Shown one piece after another: positions 7,697 to 16,218 of a stretch of 64,000 nt of DNA (positions are counted from its first letter, which is position 1; every line of letters starts with the position of its first letter). The position numbers were made by a program, and so were the translations under genes. Origin of the DNA: Ignavibacteria bacterium. Lineage in GTDB: Bacteria; Bacteroidota; Ignavibacteria; Tepidaquicellales; Tepidaquicellaceae. The stretch is taken from positions 1,101,001-1,165,000 of the forward strand of contig DATAJP010000003.1 in NCBI GenBank assembly GCA_036262055.1. The letters are read 5' to 3'. The notes beneath the pieces are model-generated. The model made no database searches. It worked only from the letters and a program-made list of their open reading frames with translations, and was not told the origin of the DNA.

Positions 7697-9145
7697 ATGT
7701 CTAAGAAACAACTTATAGTTTTAGGTGCGGGTCCGGGTGGATATGCTGCTGCATTTCTTGCCGCTGACCTTGGAATGGATGTAACATTAATTGACAAAGA
7801 ATTAAATCCCGGCGGCGTGTGTCTTTACCGCGGGTGTATTCCTTCAAAAGCATTGCTTCATATTGCGAAACTCGTAAACGAAGCAAAGGAAGCCTCGAAA
7901 TGGGGCGTCGAGTTTTCTGAACCGAAGCTTTATCCCGAAAAAATCAACGAGTGGAAAAATAAAGTCGTCAAGAATTTAACAGGCGGACTCGGACAATTAA
8001 CAAAGCAAAGAAAAGTTCATTATATTCAGGGAACAGCAAAATTTTTAGACCCGCATACACTTGAAGTCGAAAAATCCGGCGGAGAAAAAGAAAAATTATC
8101 TTTTGAAAATATAATCATCGCAACAGGTTCATCACCTGCGCGCATCCCGAACTTTCCTGAATTCTCAGATAAAATCTGGGATTCAACAGGCGCACTCGAC
8201 ATCAAAAAAATTCCGAAGAAACTTTTAGTCATCGGAGGCGGATATATTGGACTCGAGCTTGGAACGGTTTATGCCTCGGTTGGTTCGGAAGTTACCGTTG
8301 TCGAAATGCTTCCCCATTTGCTAAACGGTGCTGACAGGGATTTGGTTGCCGTGTTTCAGAAAAGAATCAGCAAGCTATTCAAAGAAATCTTAGTCAGCAC
8401 AAAAGTTGCAGGTATTTCCGAAACAAAATCAGGAGTAAAAGTAACTTTCGAAACTTCCGATAAGAAAAAAGATGAACGCGAATTTGATGCCGTATTGATT
8501 TCGACAGGAAGAAAGCCAAATACAAAAGGATTTGATTTAGAAAAAACCGGAGTTAAGGTTGATGACAAAGGATTCATAATCGTCGACAAGCAATGCAAAA
8601 CTAACGTAACGGGTATTTATGCAATCGGCGACGTTGCAGGCGAGCCGATGCTTGCTCACAAAGCATCTCACGAAGGCAGAACTGCGGTTGAAGTCATCGC
8701 AGGACATAAAGTTGAGTTTGCTCCTAATGCAATTCCTGCAGTAGTATTCACTGACCCCGAAATAGCTTGGTGCGGTTACACCGAAGCTGAAGCAAAAGAA
8801 TCGGGCATAAAATACGAAGTCGCAAAATTCCCATGGGCGGCATCAGGAAGAGCAATGACCTTGGACAGAACAGACGGCTTAACCAAAATTATAATCGAAC
8901 AAGGAAGTCAGAGAATTTTAGGAATGGGAATCGCCGGAGCAGGTGCAGGAGAATTAATTGCAGAGGGAGTTCTTGCAGTAGAAATGGGTGCAAACGTTAC
9001 CGATTTAAAACTAACAATTCATCCGCACCCGACTTTATCCGAGACACTCATGGAAACCGCTGAAATATTTTTTGGACAAAGCACTCACATATACAGACCA
9101 AAAAAATCTGACAAGTCTGATGACAAACCGGATGCAAATAAGTAA
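7697..9145 (+). CDS. lpdA: Dihydrolipoyl dehydrogenase (E3)
   Basis: This 482-residue FAD flavoprotein reoxidises dihydrolipoate of E2 and reduces NAD+. An N-terminal FAD-binding GAGPGGYAAA motif is followed by the redox-active disulphide C42-LYRG-C47. The NAD-binding segment VIGGGYIGLELG appears in mid-protein, and the C-terminal dimerisation domain carries HPHPTLSE (about residues 441-448), whose His/Glu pair completes the active site. The length is normal for the family. It follows aceE-aceF and completes the pyruvate dehydrogenase set; it could also serve the second E2 at 34912 and a glycine cleavage system. The 235-nt spacer upstream is filled with palindromic repeats and an imperfect copy of this gene's own 5' end. 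Confidence 0.96.
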   Translation: MSKKQLIVLGAGPGGYAAAFLAADLGMDVTLIDKELNPGGVCLYRGCIPSKALLHIAKLVNEAKEASKWGVEFSEPKLYPEKINEWKNKVVKNLTGGLGQLTKQRKVHYIQGTAKFLDPHTLEVEKSGGEKEKLSFENIIIATGSSPARIPNFPEFSDKIWDSTGALDIKKIPKKLLVIGGGYIGLELGTVYASVGSEVTVVEMLPHLLNGADRDLVAVFQKRISKLFKEILVSTKVAGISETKSGVKVTFETSDKKKDEREFDAVLISTGRKPNTKGFDLEKTGVKVDDKGFIIVDKQCKTNVTGIYAIGDVAGEPMLAHKASHEGRTAVEVIAGHKVEFAPNAIPAVVFTDPEIAWCGYTEAEAKESGIKYEVAKFPWAASGRAMTLDRTDGLTKIIIEQGSQRILGMGIAGAGAGELIAEGVLAVEMGANVTDLKLTIHPHPTLSETLMETAEIFFGQSTHIYRPKKSDKSDDKPDANK

Positions 9146-9157
9146 TCAATTTAAGAA

Positions 9158-10195
9158 ATGCTTAGAGTTTTAACACCGTTATTAATAATTGTTTCTCTTG
9201 TTGTATATTCAACATACCTTTCTAAAACCGTCGATCCTGTTCCGGGTTACCCAATCTGGATGCAGGACAGCGATGGACATTACACAAATCAAACTTCCGG
9301 CATTTGCATAGTTTCCGACAGTGCTAATATAAAAAATTTTATCGTCGCAGATGATATTGGTGTGATAAGACGAGTTGTCATCAACGAAAATATTTTTCCT
9401 CATACGATTCGGATAGATTCAATCCATTTGAGTGCAGCAGCGCAATCTTTTCTGCAAAATTTCAGAAAAAAAGATTTTGAAGAAATTATTTTTAGAAAAT
9501 CTGATAATAAACTGCTTATATCAATCGAGGGCTACGTTAACGATAGTAACATTGTTTATGACTTCAAAAATTATGAAGGTGTTTTTGAATTGCAGACAAA
9601 TGGTAATTTAATTTCCTGCGACACAATTACCGCAATAAAAAAAATAAATGTCCCTTCAGAAGTGTTTGAATTTACCCGGGTTAATGTTGCCATTGAAGGA
9701 ATGACGAAAAGTCCGAATTTTTATTTTATGGGGCTTGAGAATGCAATGATTTCCGACATAATTTTCAGCGACAGCACATATATTTACATTCTTGATGATG
9801 ATTTAAAGCTTCTTAAAAAAATTAATACGCATGATTTGGGTATTATGACTATTTGCGGGCTTTATGCAGTCAATGACTATGAACTATACTGCATCGACCG
9901 TAATCAGAAAAAAATATTTTGCATAAAATTTAATCCTGATTTCAGTGTTGCCGATTACGGTGTTGCCGATATGAATTTAACCGTTCCAGGTTATCCTGAG
10001 ATAAACAAAATTATGGGCTTTTCTCCCGAATCAATCACGTTTGATAACGAAGGTTCAATTTATGTTGCGCTCGACCCGTGGAAAGAAGTTTACAATCCTG
10101 ATGTGTTCGATAAGAAAAAGCTTACTGCAAAGGACATGGAATATTTCGCAAATAAAGTTCCTGTTCTATATAAGTTCAAAAACCCGTTTAAATAA
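9158..10195 (+). CDS. Membrane-anchored beta-propeller-like protein, unknown function
   Basis: The 345-residue product has an N-terminal hydrophobic segment (about residues 5-20) that acts as signal peptide or anchor, so the rest is periplasmic. The soluble part shows repeated beta-strand patterns with blade-like phrases such as [23 protein letters not shown] and [18 protein letters not shown]. These resemble the SdiA-regulated or phytase-like propeller families, but that is a weak similarity judged by eye. The start follows the lpdA stop by 12 nt, so it is probably co-transcribed, though nothing in it points to pyruvate metabolism. Function unknown. Confidence 0.7.
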   Translation: MLRVLTPLLIIVSLVVYSTYLSKTVDPVPGYPIWMQDSDGHYTNQTSGICIVSDSANIKNFIVADDIGVIRRVVINENIFPHTIRIDSIHLSAAAQSFLQNFRKKDFEEIIFRKSDNKLLISIEGYVNDSNIVYDFKNYEGVFELQTNGNLISCDTITAIKKINVPSEVFEFTRVNVAIEGMTKSPNFYFMGLENAMISDIIFSDSTYIYILDDDLKLLKKINTHDLGIMTICGLYAVNDYELYCIDRNQKKIFCIKFNPDFSVADYGVADMNLTVPGYPEINKIMGFSPESITFDNEGSIYVALDPWKEVYNPDVFDKKKLTAKDMEYFANKVPVLYKFKNPFK

Positions 10196-10205
10196 ATATT
10201 CTTTT

Positions 10206-10240
10206 AAGTCCTCCTTTGGAGGAGGATTTAGGAGGAGGAC
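10206..10240. repeat. 35-nt repeat that supplies the ribosome-binding site of yjbQ
   Basis: The 35 nt are identical, in inverted orientation, to 20684-20718. The arm TCCTCCTTTGGAGGA is palindromic. The last part (GGAGGAGGAC) ends 2 nt before the ATG at 10243 and gives an ideal Shine-Dalgarno sequence. Confidence 0.85.
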
Positions 10241-10242
10241 AA

Positions 10243-10659
10243 ATGAAATCTTACCGTAAAGAACTCTGGTTTAATACAAAAACCAGACGCGCATATATCA
10301 ACATCACGCCCGAGCTTGAAGACTGCTTGGCAGAAAGCGGAATCAAAGAAGGTCTCATGCTCTGCAATGCGATGCATATTTCTGCAAGCGTATTTATCAA
10401 CGATGATGAATCAGGTTTGCATCAGGATTTTGAAGTATGGCTCGAAAAGCTCGCTCCCGAAAAACCGCATTCTCAATACAAACATAACGGCTTTGAAGAT
10501 AACGCCGATGCTCACTTAAAACGCACGATCATGGGACGTGAAGCAGTCATTGCAATCACAAACGGCAAGATGGATTTTGGTCCGTGGGAACAAGTTTTCT
10601 ATGGTGAATACGATGGGAAGAGAGATAAAAGAGTTTTAGTAAAAATTATCGGGGAATAA
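10243..10659 (+). CDS. yjbQ: YjbQ / UPF0047 family protein (secondary thiamine-phosphate synthase-like)
   Basis: This 138-residue cytoplasmic protein matches the YjbQ family in length and in its conserved C-terminal blocks [14 protein letters not shown] and [13 protein letters not shown]. Members form trimers; the E. coli protein can substitute weakly for thiamine-phosphate synthase, but the physiological role is unsettled. I place the start at ATG 10243 ([10 protein letters not shown]), because it has an ideal AGGAGG spacing and agrees with the family N-terminus. The longer frame from 10216 only translates the repeat that provides that ribosome-binding site. It follows the propeller-like gene by 47 nt and is convergent with trxA. 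Confidence 0.88.
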   Translation: MKSYRKELWFNTKTRRAYINITPELEDCLAESGIKEGLMLCNAMHISASVFINDDESGLHQDFEVWLEKLAPEKPHSQYKHNGFEDNADAHLKRTIMGREAVIAITNGKMDFGPWEQVFYGEYDGKRDKRVLVKIIGE

Positions 10660-10669
10660 AAAGAAGAGT

Positions 10670-10700
10670 AATCCTGTCCCGGTTTTTCCGGAACAGGATT
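10670..10700. terminator. Hairpin between convergent yjbQ and trxA
   Basis: AATCCTGT-CCGG (10670-10682) pairs with CCGG-ACAGGATT (10688-10700) around a TTTTT loop, with one internal mismatch. It separates convergent genes and probably ends transcription from either side, although the T tracts outside the stem are poor. Confidence 0.5.
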
Positions 10701-10710
10701 GTGAAATAAT

Positions 10711-11040
10711 TTATGCTGTCTGAAGTTGTGCTTCGAGCTTTGAAACGATTTGCGGCTTTGGAACTGCGCCTACTATCTGGTCAGCTACCTTACCGTCTTT
10801 GAAAATGAGTAATGTAGGTATGCTTCTTATACCGAATTTCATTGCTACGTTAGGATTGTTATCGACGTCAAGCTTTCCGATTTTAATTTTACCTTCATAC
10901 TCGCCCGCAAGCTCTTCAACAATCGGAGCAATCATCTTGCAAGGTCCGCACCATACAGCCCAGAAATCAATTAATACAGGAATAGTGGATTGTTCAACTT
11001 CGGCGGCAAAATTTGCATCTGTTATTTCTAATGCTTTCAT
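10711..11040 (-). CDS. trxA: Thioredoxin
   Basis: This 109-residue cytoplasmic disulphide reductase has the active site W-C31-G-P-C34-K in the context FWAVWCGPCKMIAP, plus the conserved cis-proline region (SIPTLLIFKDG). Length and motif order are those of classical thioredoxin-1. The gene starts 20 nt after the stop of dnaE on the same strand, so the two are probably co-transcribed. Confidence 0.96.
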   Translation of the reverse strand: MKALEITDANFAAEVEQSTIPVLIDFWAVWCGPCKMIAPIVEELAGEYEGKIKIGKLDVDNNPNVAMKFGIRSIPTLLIFKDGKVADQIVGAVPKPQIVSKLEAQLQTA

Positions 11041-11060
11041 TTATTTTTTCCTTTATATAT

Positions 11061-14000
11061 TTAATTTATAATTAAGTTAGTTTCACCAACAATATTTTTC
11101 AAGTTTGAAATTAGTTCTTGTTTGGGATTTACCCTCATTTCTCTCGATAAATATTTTTTTGTGCTGCCATTATTCACAATTGTGAAGAATAGTCTGCAGC
11201 TACCCCCTGGATGCCTGCTGATTTCCTCAAAAATCTTATCAAGCTTCTCAGGGTCGAACTGTTTATGCAAAATAATCTGCATGTTTGCTGCGTTTTTCTC
11301 GTGCAAAGCGTCTATCGAATAAATATTATCTAAGACTAATTTTATTTCATCCCCGTTTTCTTCGGCTTTTCCCTCTACTACTATAAGTGCATTTTCTCTG
11401 AATAAGTTCATTTTTTCCTCATAAGTCTGCGGAAACGCCACGCATTCGCCCTTTCCGAAGAAATCCACCAGCTTAAAAATAGCAAACTTTTTGCCGCGTT
11501 TGGAGATCTTTATCTGCAAATCATGAATAACTCCGCACATCTTAACAGGATTAATCTGATTCAAATTTATCTCGTTTAAGTCCGCATTGAAGCTTAATGT
11601 CGTAAAGCTTTTTATCTCTTTCTCATATTTATCAAGCGGATGACCTGTTAGATAAAACCCGACTACATCTTTTTCTCTTATGAACTTTTCGGTCTCGCTG
11701 AAATCTTCGCAGTTATCTAAAATATAATCTTCATTTTTTTGTTCTTCTTCTGCTCCGCCGAAAAGACCTTCCTGACCTTTTGATTCAGGTCGCTCTTTAT
11801 AATGAATCGCATAAGCAGTCGCGCGTTCCATGTGCGTGAATAATTTCTTTCTGTTCGGCTCGAGCTCATCGAACGCACCTCCGAGTATCATGCTTTCTAA
11901 AGCTTTCTTATTCACAAGACGCAAATCAACCCGCTTCATGAAATCGATAAAACCTTTGTACTTTCCGTTTGCTTCTCTTTCCAGTATAATATTCTGCGCT
12001 GCTTTTTCACCGACATTTTTCAATGCGCTTAGTCCGTAAATAATCTCACCGATTTGTTTCTTTTTAGAATCCTGACTGGGATTCCCGCCTTCGCGGGAAT
12101 GACTTCCAAAAGATGATTCATCATCAAAATAATTTATCTTAAAATCAATCTCCGCTTCGTTAATACTTGGTGGTCGCAGCCTGATTCCCATTTTTTTAGC
12201 TTCGACTGCAAGCTCCTGAATTTCAGTATCGCTGTCTTTTCTGCAAAGCATCGATACTGCAAGAAACTCAATCGGGTAATGCGTTTTAAGATACGCAGTA
12301 TAAAAAGCTAAAATCGAATAAGCAACTCCGTGAGATTTATTGAAGCCATAATCAGCAAAATCCAGAATCAAATTATAAATTTCTTCGGCAACTTTTTTCG
12401 GAACATTATTCTTAACCGCACCTGCAACAAACTCTTCTTTAATCTGCTGCATCTTTTCCTTAATCTTCTTCCCCATTGCCTTTCTCATATTGTCTGCCTG
12501 AGCCATAGAGAATCCTGCAAGGTCGCGCGCAATCTGCATCACCTGCTCCTGATATACAATAATTCCGTAAGTGCTTTTCAAGGAATTTTCAAGAAGTGGA
12601 TGTAAATATTTTATCGGTTTTCTTCCGAAACGTTTATCGATAAATTCAGGAATCAATTTCATTGGACCCGGGCGATATAAAGCGTTCATCGCAGAAAGGT
12701 CATTGATATTTTTCGGCTTCAGCTTTGCAAGAGACTCGCGCATCTTCCCTTTTGAAAACTGGAATATGCCGACAGTTGCACCTGCTGAAAATAAATCATA
12801 AGTCTTTTTATCATCAAGCGGAATTTTTTCCGTCGTTAAATCTAAATTATACTTTTTATTTACAAGCTCAAGCGTCTTGCCGATTACTTTCAACTCCTTC
12901 AATCCGAGAAAATCCATCTTAATCAACCCTGCATCTTCAAGCTGATTCATGTCATACTGCGTGCAGAAAAGATTATCTTCGCCTGTTACTTTTGAGAGCG
13001 GAACATAATCCGTTATATCCCCGGGTGCAATAACCACTCCCGATGCATGAAGAGATGAGTTTTTATTAAGATTTTCAAGAACGGTCGAGTAATCGAACAA
13101 TCTCTTTCGTGCTTTTTTTTCATCGGCATTCCCCCCTTTGAAATACACTCCAAAATCAGGAACTTCCTCAAGAGATTTCTTAAGAGAAGTAACCTTGCCG
13201 AACACAATCGGTATGTGCTTAGTGAGATTATTTATCTCATCGAAATTAAAATTCAAAACTCTGCCGACGTCTTTCAAAACACCGCGAGGAGCAAGCTTAT
13301 TGAACGTTATCACCTGCGCAACGGATTTCTCTCCGTATTTTTCTTTTGCATACTGAATCAATTCATCTCGTCTGTCATCCTGAAAATCCATGTCTATATC
13401 GGGCATTGATATTCTTGTCGGATTCAGAAATCTTTCAAAAAGCAAATCATACTCAAGCGGATTAACTTCAGTTATGCCAATGCAATATGAAACTAAGCTT
13501 CCCGCCGCGCTTCCCCGCCCCGGACCGACAAGTATGCCCTTCTCCTTTGCGGTTTTGATAATATCCATCACAATCAGGAAATATCCCGCAAAGTTCATTT
13601 TATTAATTACACCAAGCTCATACGCAAGACGGTCTTCAGCTTCTTTTGTAACTTCCTTAACTCGCTGTTTTAAACCTTCTCGTGATAATTTTTCAAGATA
13701 TTCTTCAAGAGTTTTTGCTTTCTTCTCTTCTCCCGGAATCTTAAAATTCGGCATGTGATTCTTCGAAAGGTCAAGCTCAAGATTGCATTTTTCAGTTACT
13801 TCAAGAGTTGACTGAATTGCTTCAGGAAAATCTTTAAACAATTCGGTCATCTCTTTTGCCGTCTTGAAATAAATCTGGTCGGTGCCGTAACGCAAATCAT
13901 TTATCACATCAACCGGAATACTGCTTTTGCTTTGCTTTGCGCTGATGTTTAAATAAATATTATGAGCAACGGCATGCTCGTGCTTTATGTAATGCACGTC

Positions 14001-14666
14001 ATTTGTTGCAATCAATTTTATGCCAAAATCTTTCGCAAGCTTCGGCATTTCTCTCAACACTTTTTTTTCTGCATCTATTGAGCCGTGGTCTTGTATCTCC
14101 AGATAAAAATCTTCACCATAAATATCTTTATATACTCCCGTCATTTTTCGAGCCATTTCAAGGTCATTTCGCGTAATATAGCACGAAATCACGCCTCCGG
14201 CACAGGCGGATGTTGCGACAAGCCCTTTGTTATACTGCCTAAGAATTTCCAGATCCACTCTTGGTTTATAATAATAACCTTCCATATGTCCGATGGAAAC
14301 AATCTTCATCAGGTTTTTATAACCAATTTCATCTTTGGCAAGAAGAATGAGATGCGCATAGTTTATGTTTGTTGAGGCAAGTCCGTCGGAACTTTCTGTG
14401 GAAGCATCAATATCGGTATCTTTTCTTCCGCGTTCGTGTCTTGTCCCAGACTGCGCAACATAAACCTCACAGCCGATGATTGGTTTTATTCCCTTAGCTT
14501 TTGCTTTTTTATAAAACTCCATCGCGCCGTACATAACTCCGTGATCGGTCAATGCAACAGCTTTCATGTTGTCTTCGACTGCTGCGTTTATCAGTCCGTC
14601 GATGGTAGAAATTGCATCTAAGAGAGAAAAATGAGAATGGTTATGTAAGTGAATAAATTCTTTCAA
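11061..14666 (-). CDS. dnaE: DNA polymerase III alpha subunit
   Basis: The 1201-residue replicative polymerase has an N-terminal PHP domain (H6, H8, H10, H12 in HLHNHSHFSLLDA). The C-family catalytic aspartates are in PDIDMDF near residue 420, followed by the palm and fingers, helix-hairpin-helix region (GLSALKNVGEKA near 880) and a C-terminal OB domain (about 1010-1090, VKMCGVIHDLQIKI). It is of DnaE1 type. Residues of about 854-863, in the segment GSHSREGGNPS, are encoded by a dispersed 30-nt palindromic repeat inserted in frame between the INEAEIDF block and the helix-hairpin-helix region, probably in a surface loop. The reading frame is intact on both sides. It is co-directional with trxA and divergent from rimO. 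Confidence 0.97.
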   Translation of the reverse strand: MKEFIHLHNHSHFSLLDAISTIDGLINAAVEDNMKAVALTDHGVMYGAMEFYKKAKAKGIKPIIGCEVYVAQSGTRHERGRKDTDIDASTESSDGLASTNINYAHLILLAKDEIGYKNLMKIVSIGHMEGYYYKPRVDLEILRQYNKGLVATSACAGGVISCYITRNDLEMARKMTGVYKDIYGEDFYLEIQDHGSIDAEKKVLREMPKLAKDFGIKLIATNDVHYIKHEHAVAHNIYLNISAKQSKSSIPVDVINDLRYGTDQIYFKTAKEMTELFKDFPEAIQSTLEVTEKCNLELDLSKNHMPNFKIPGEEKKAKTLEEYLEKLSREGLKQRVKEVTKEAEDRLAYELGVINKMNFAGYFLIVMDIIKTAKEKGILVGPGRGSAAGSLVSYCIGITEVNPLEYDLLFERFLNPTRISMPDIDMDFQDDRRDELIQYAKEKYGEKSVAQVITFNKLAPRGVLKDVGRVLNFNFDEINNLTKHIPIVFGKVTSLKKSLEEVPDFGVYFKGGNADEKKARKRLFDYSTVLENLNKNSSLHASGVVIAPGDITDYVPLSKVTGEDNLFCTQYDMNQLEDAGLIKMDFLGLKELKVIGKTLELVNKKYNLDLTTEKIPLDDKKTYDLFSAGATVGIFQFSKGKMRESLAKLKPKNINDLSAMNALYRPGPMKLIPEFIDKRFGRKPIKYLHPLLENSLKSTYGIIVYQEQVMQIARDLAGFSMAQADNMRKAMGKKIKEKMQQIKEEFVAGAVKNNVPKKVAEEIYNLILDFADYGFNKSHGVAYSILAFYTAYLKTHYPIEFLAVSMLCRKDSDTEIQELAVEAKKMGIRLRPPSINEAEIDFKINYFDDESSFGSHSREGGNPSQDSKKKQIGEIIYGLSALKNVGEKAAQNIILEREANGKYKGFIDFMKRVDLRLVNKKALESMILGGAFDELEPNRKKLFTHMERATAYAIHYKERPESKGQEGLFGGAEEEQKNEDYILDNCEDFSETEKFIREKDVVGFYLTGHPLDKYEKEIKSFTTLSFNADLNEINLNQINPVKMCGVIHDLQIKISKRGKKFAIFKLVDFFGKGECVAFPQTYEEKMNLFRENALIVVEGKAEENGDEIKLVLDNIYSIDALHEKNAANMQIILHKQFDPEKLDKIFEEISRHPGGSCRLFFTIVNNGSTKKYLSREMRVNPKQELISNLKNIVGETNLIIN
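12078..12107. repeat. Palindromic repeat inserted in frame in dnaE
   Basis: ATTCCCGC-CTTC-GCGGGAAT forms a perfect 8-bp stem. The 30-nt unit matches the intergenic copy at 7470-7499 at 29 of 30 positions. Read on the minus strand it encodes the SHSREGGNPS peptide of the polymerase. Confidence 0.9.
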
Positions 14667-14787
14667 TGAAGTGGTAATTCCCCTGATAAAAAGTTGTGTA
14701 ATTAATTTACAAAAATAGAAAATCTTTTGCTATGCTTTGATAATAGTCTTTACAAGTATTAATGCTTCCCCTACAAAAGAAACGTGG

Positions 14788-14838
14788 GTACGACAGGCAT
14801 TCCTGCTTGTCGGGATAGACAAGAATGTCTGTCCCACT
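14788..14838. repeat. Dispersed repeat between dnaE and rimO
   Basis: The 51 nt beginning GTACGACAGGCATTCCTG recur at 38186-38235 in the same orientation with three substitutions and one deleted base. The unit contains nested short inverted repeats (GACAGGCATTC and GAATGTCTGTC). It lies in the divergent dnaE-rimO promoter region. Confidence 0.85.
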
Positions 14839-14892
14839 AAAAGTAGAGTATTTCTGACTTAAAATTTACCCCTATATAAGTTATTTTAAAAT

Positions 14893-16200
14893 ATGAAAGT
14901 TAAGAAAGATAAATTTAAGCTTATAACGCTCGGATGCTCGAAAAATCTTGTAGATTCGGAGTTTATTTTAGCACAATTAAAATCAAATGACATCACAATC
15001 GTCGAAGACGAAAATGATGCCGAAAATCTCATCATAAATACATGCGGTTTCATTAAAGAAGCAAAAGAAGAATCAATCAATACCATATTGAGAGCAGTTC
15101 GCCGCAAAGAAGAAGGACATTTAAAAAGCGTTTATGTTGCCGGGTGCCTTTCAGACCGTTACAAACCGGAACTCGAAAAAGACATTCCTGAAGTTGACCA
15201 ATATTTCGGCGCAACCGATAAGCCGCAAACAATTATCGACATATTAAATGCCGCGTGCTGTAATTACAAATCCGAACTTCTCGGCGAACGCGAGCTTTCA
15301 ACTCCAAAACATTTTGCATACTTAAAAATCAGCGAGGGCTGTGATAATCCATGCTCATTCTGCGCGATTCCAATCATGCGCGGAAAACACAAATCAAAAC
15401 CTTTGCAGAATATTTTAATTGAAGCTCAGAAATTGGCTTCAAAGGGTGTAAAAGAACTAATCATCATCGGGCAGGACACAACTTACTGGGGCTTTGATAC
15501 CGATAGAAAGCGAAATCTTTCGCATGTTATAAATGCAATTTCGGAAATAAACGGAATTGAATGGATTCGTCTTATGTATGCATATCCATCACGTTTTCCT
15601 GATGACCTTTTGGAAACCTTTAGAACTAATGCTAAGTTAATAAAATATATAGATATACCTGTTCAGCATATATCCGACAACGTTCTGAAATCAATGCGCA
15701 GGGGAATAACCAAAAAGACACAGATGAATTTATTGGAATCGATACGGAAAAATGCCGATGGAATGGCTATCAGAACGACTTTAATTACAGGTTATCCGGA
15801 TGAAACAGAAGCAGATTTTGAGGAAATGCTCAATTTTGTGAAAGATTTTAAGTTTGACCGTCTTGGCGTTTTTACATACTCTCACGAGGATAATACTTAC
15901 GCCGCTAACTTGCCTGACAAAATTCCGTATAAAGAGAAGCTATTGAGGCAAAAACTGCTCCTGGAAGCACAGCGGGAAAATTCATTGGAATCTAACGAAA
16001 AAACCGTCGGAAGTGTCCTTAAAGTTTTGATTGATAGAAAGGAAAATGATTACTACATTGGTAGAAGCTATAAAGACGCACCCGAAATTGACCAGGAAAT
16101 TTTTGTGCATCCTGTTAACCCTCTCAAAGCAGGTGAATTTTATAATGTCAAAATTAATGACTTTGAAGAATTTGACCTCTTTGGCGAAGTAATAAATTAA
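14893..16200 (+). CDS. rimO: Ribosomal protein S12 methylthiotransferase RimO
   Basis: This 435-residue radical-SAM enzyme adds a methylthio group to an aspartate of ribosomal protein S12. The MTTase N-terminal domain has its cluster cysteines at C15 (LGCSKNLVDSE), C51 (NTCGFI) and C85 (AGC). The radical-SAM cluster is C150-DNP-C154-SF-C157, and a C-terminal TRAM domain is present. LGCSKNLVDSE distinguishes RimO from MiaB. The start at ATG 14893 gives the expected N-terminus. The next gene begins 18 nt downstream with its own good ribosome-binding site. Confidence 0.96.
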   Translation: MKVKKDKFKLITLGCSKNLVDSEFILAQLKSNDITIVEDENDAENLIINTCGFIKEAKEESINTILRAVRRKEEGHLKSVYVAGCLSDRYKPELEKDIPEVDQYFGATDKPQTIIDILNAACCNYKSELLGERELSTPKHFAYLKISEGCDNPCSFCAIPIMRGKHKSKPLQNILIEAQKLASKGVKELIIIGQDTTYWGFDTDRKRNLSHVINAISEINGIEWIRLMYAYPSRFPDDLLETFRTNAKLIKYIDIPVQHISDNVLKSMRRGITKKTQMNLLESIRKNADGMAIRTTLITGYPDETEADFEEMLNFVKDFKFDRLGVFTYSHEDNTYAANLPDKIPYKEKLLRQKLLLEAQRENSLESNEKTVGSVLKVLIDRKENDYYIGRSYKDAPEIDQEIFVHPVNPLKAGEFYNVKINDFEEFDLFGEVIN

Positions 16201-16218
16201 TCCGGAGGGACTTAAACT

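Noticed and set aside
13390-13758. Open frame opposite dnaE
   Set aside because: Shadow of the polymerase coding strand with no family features.
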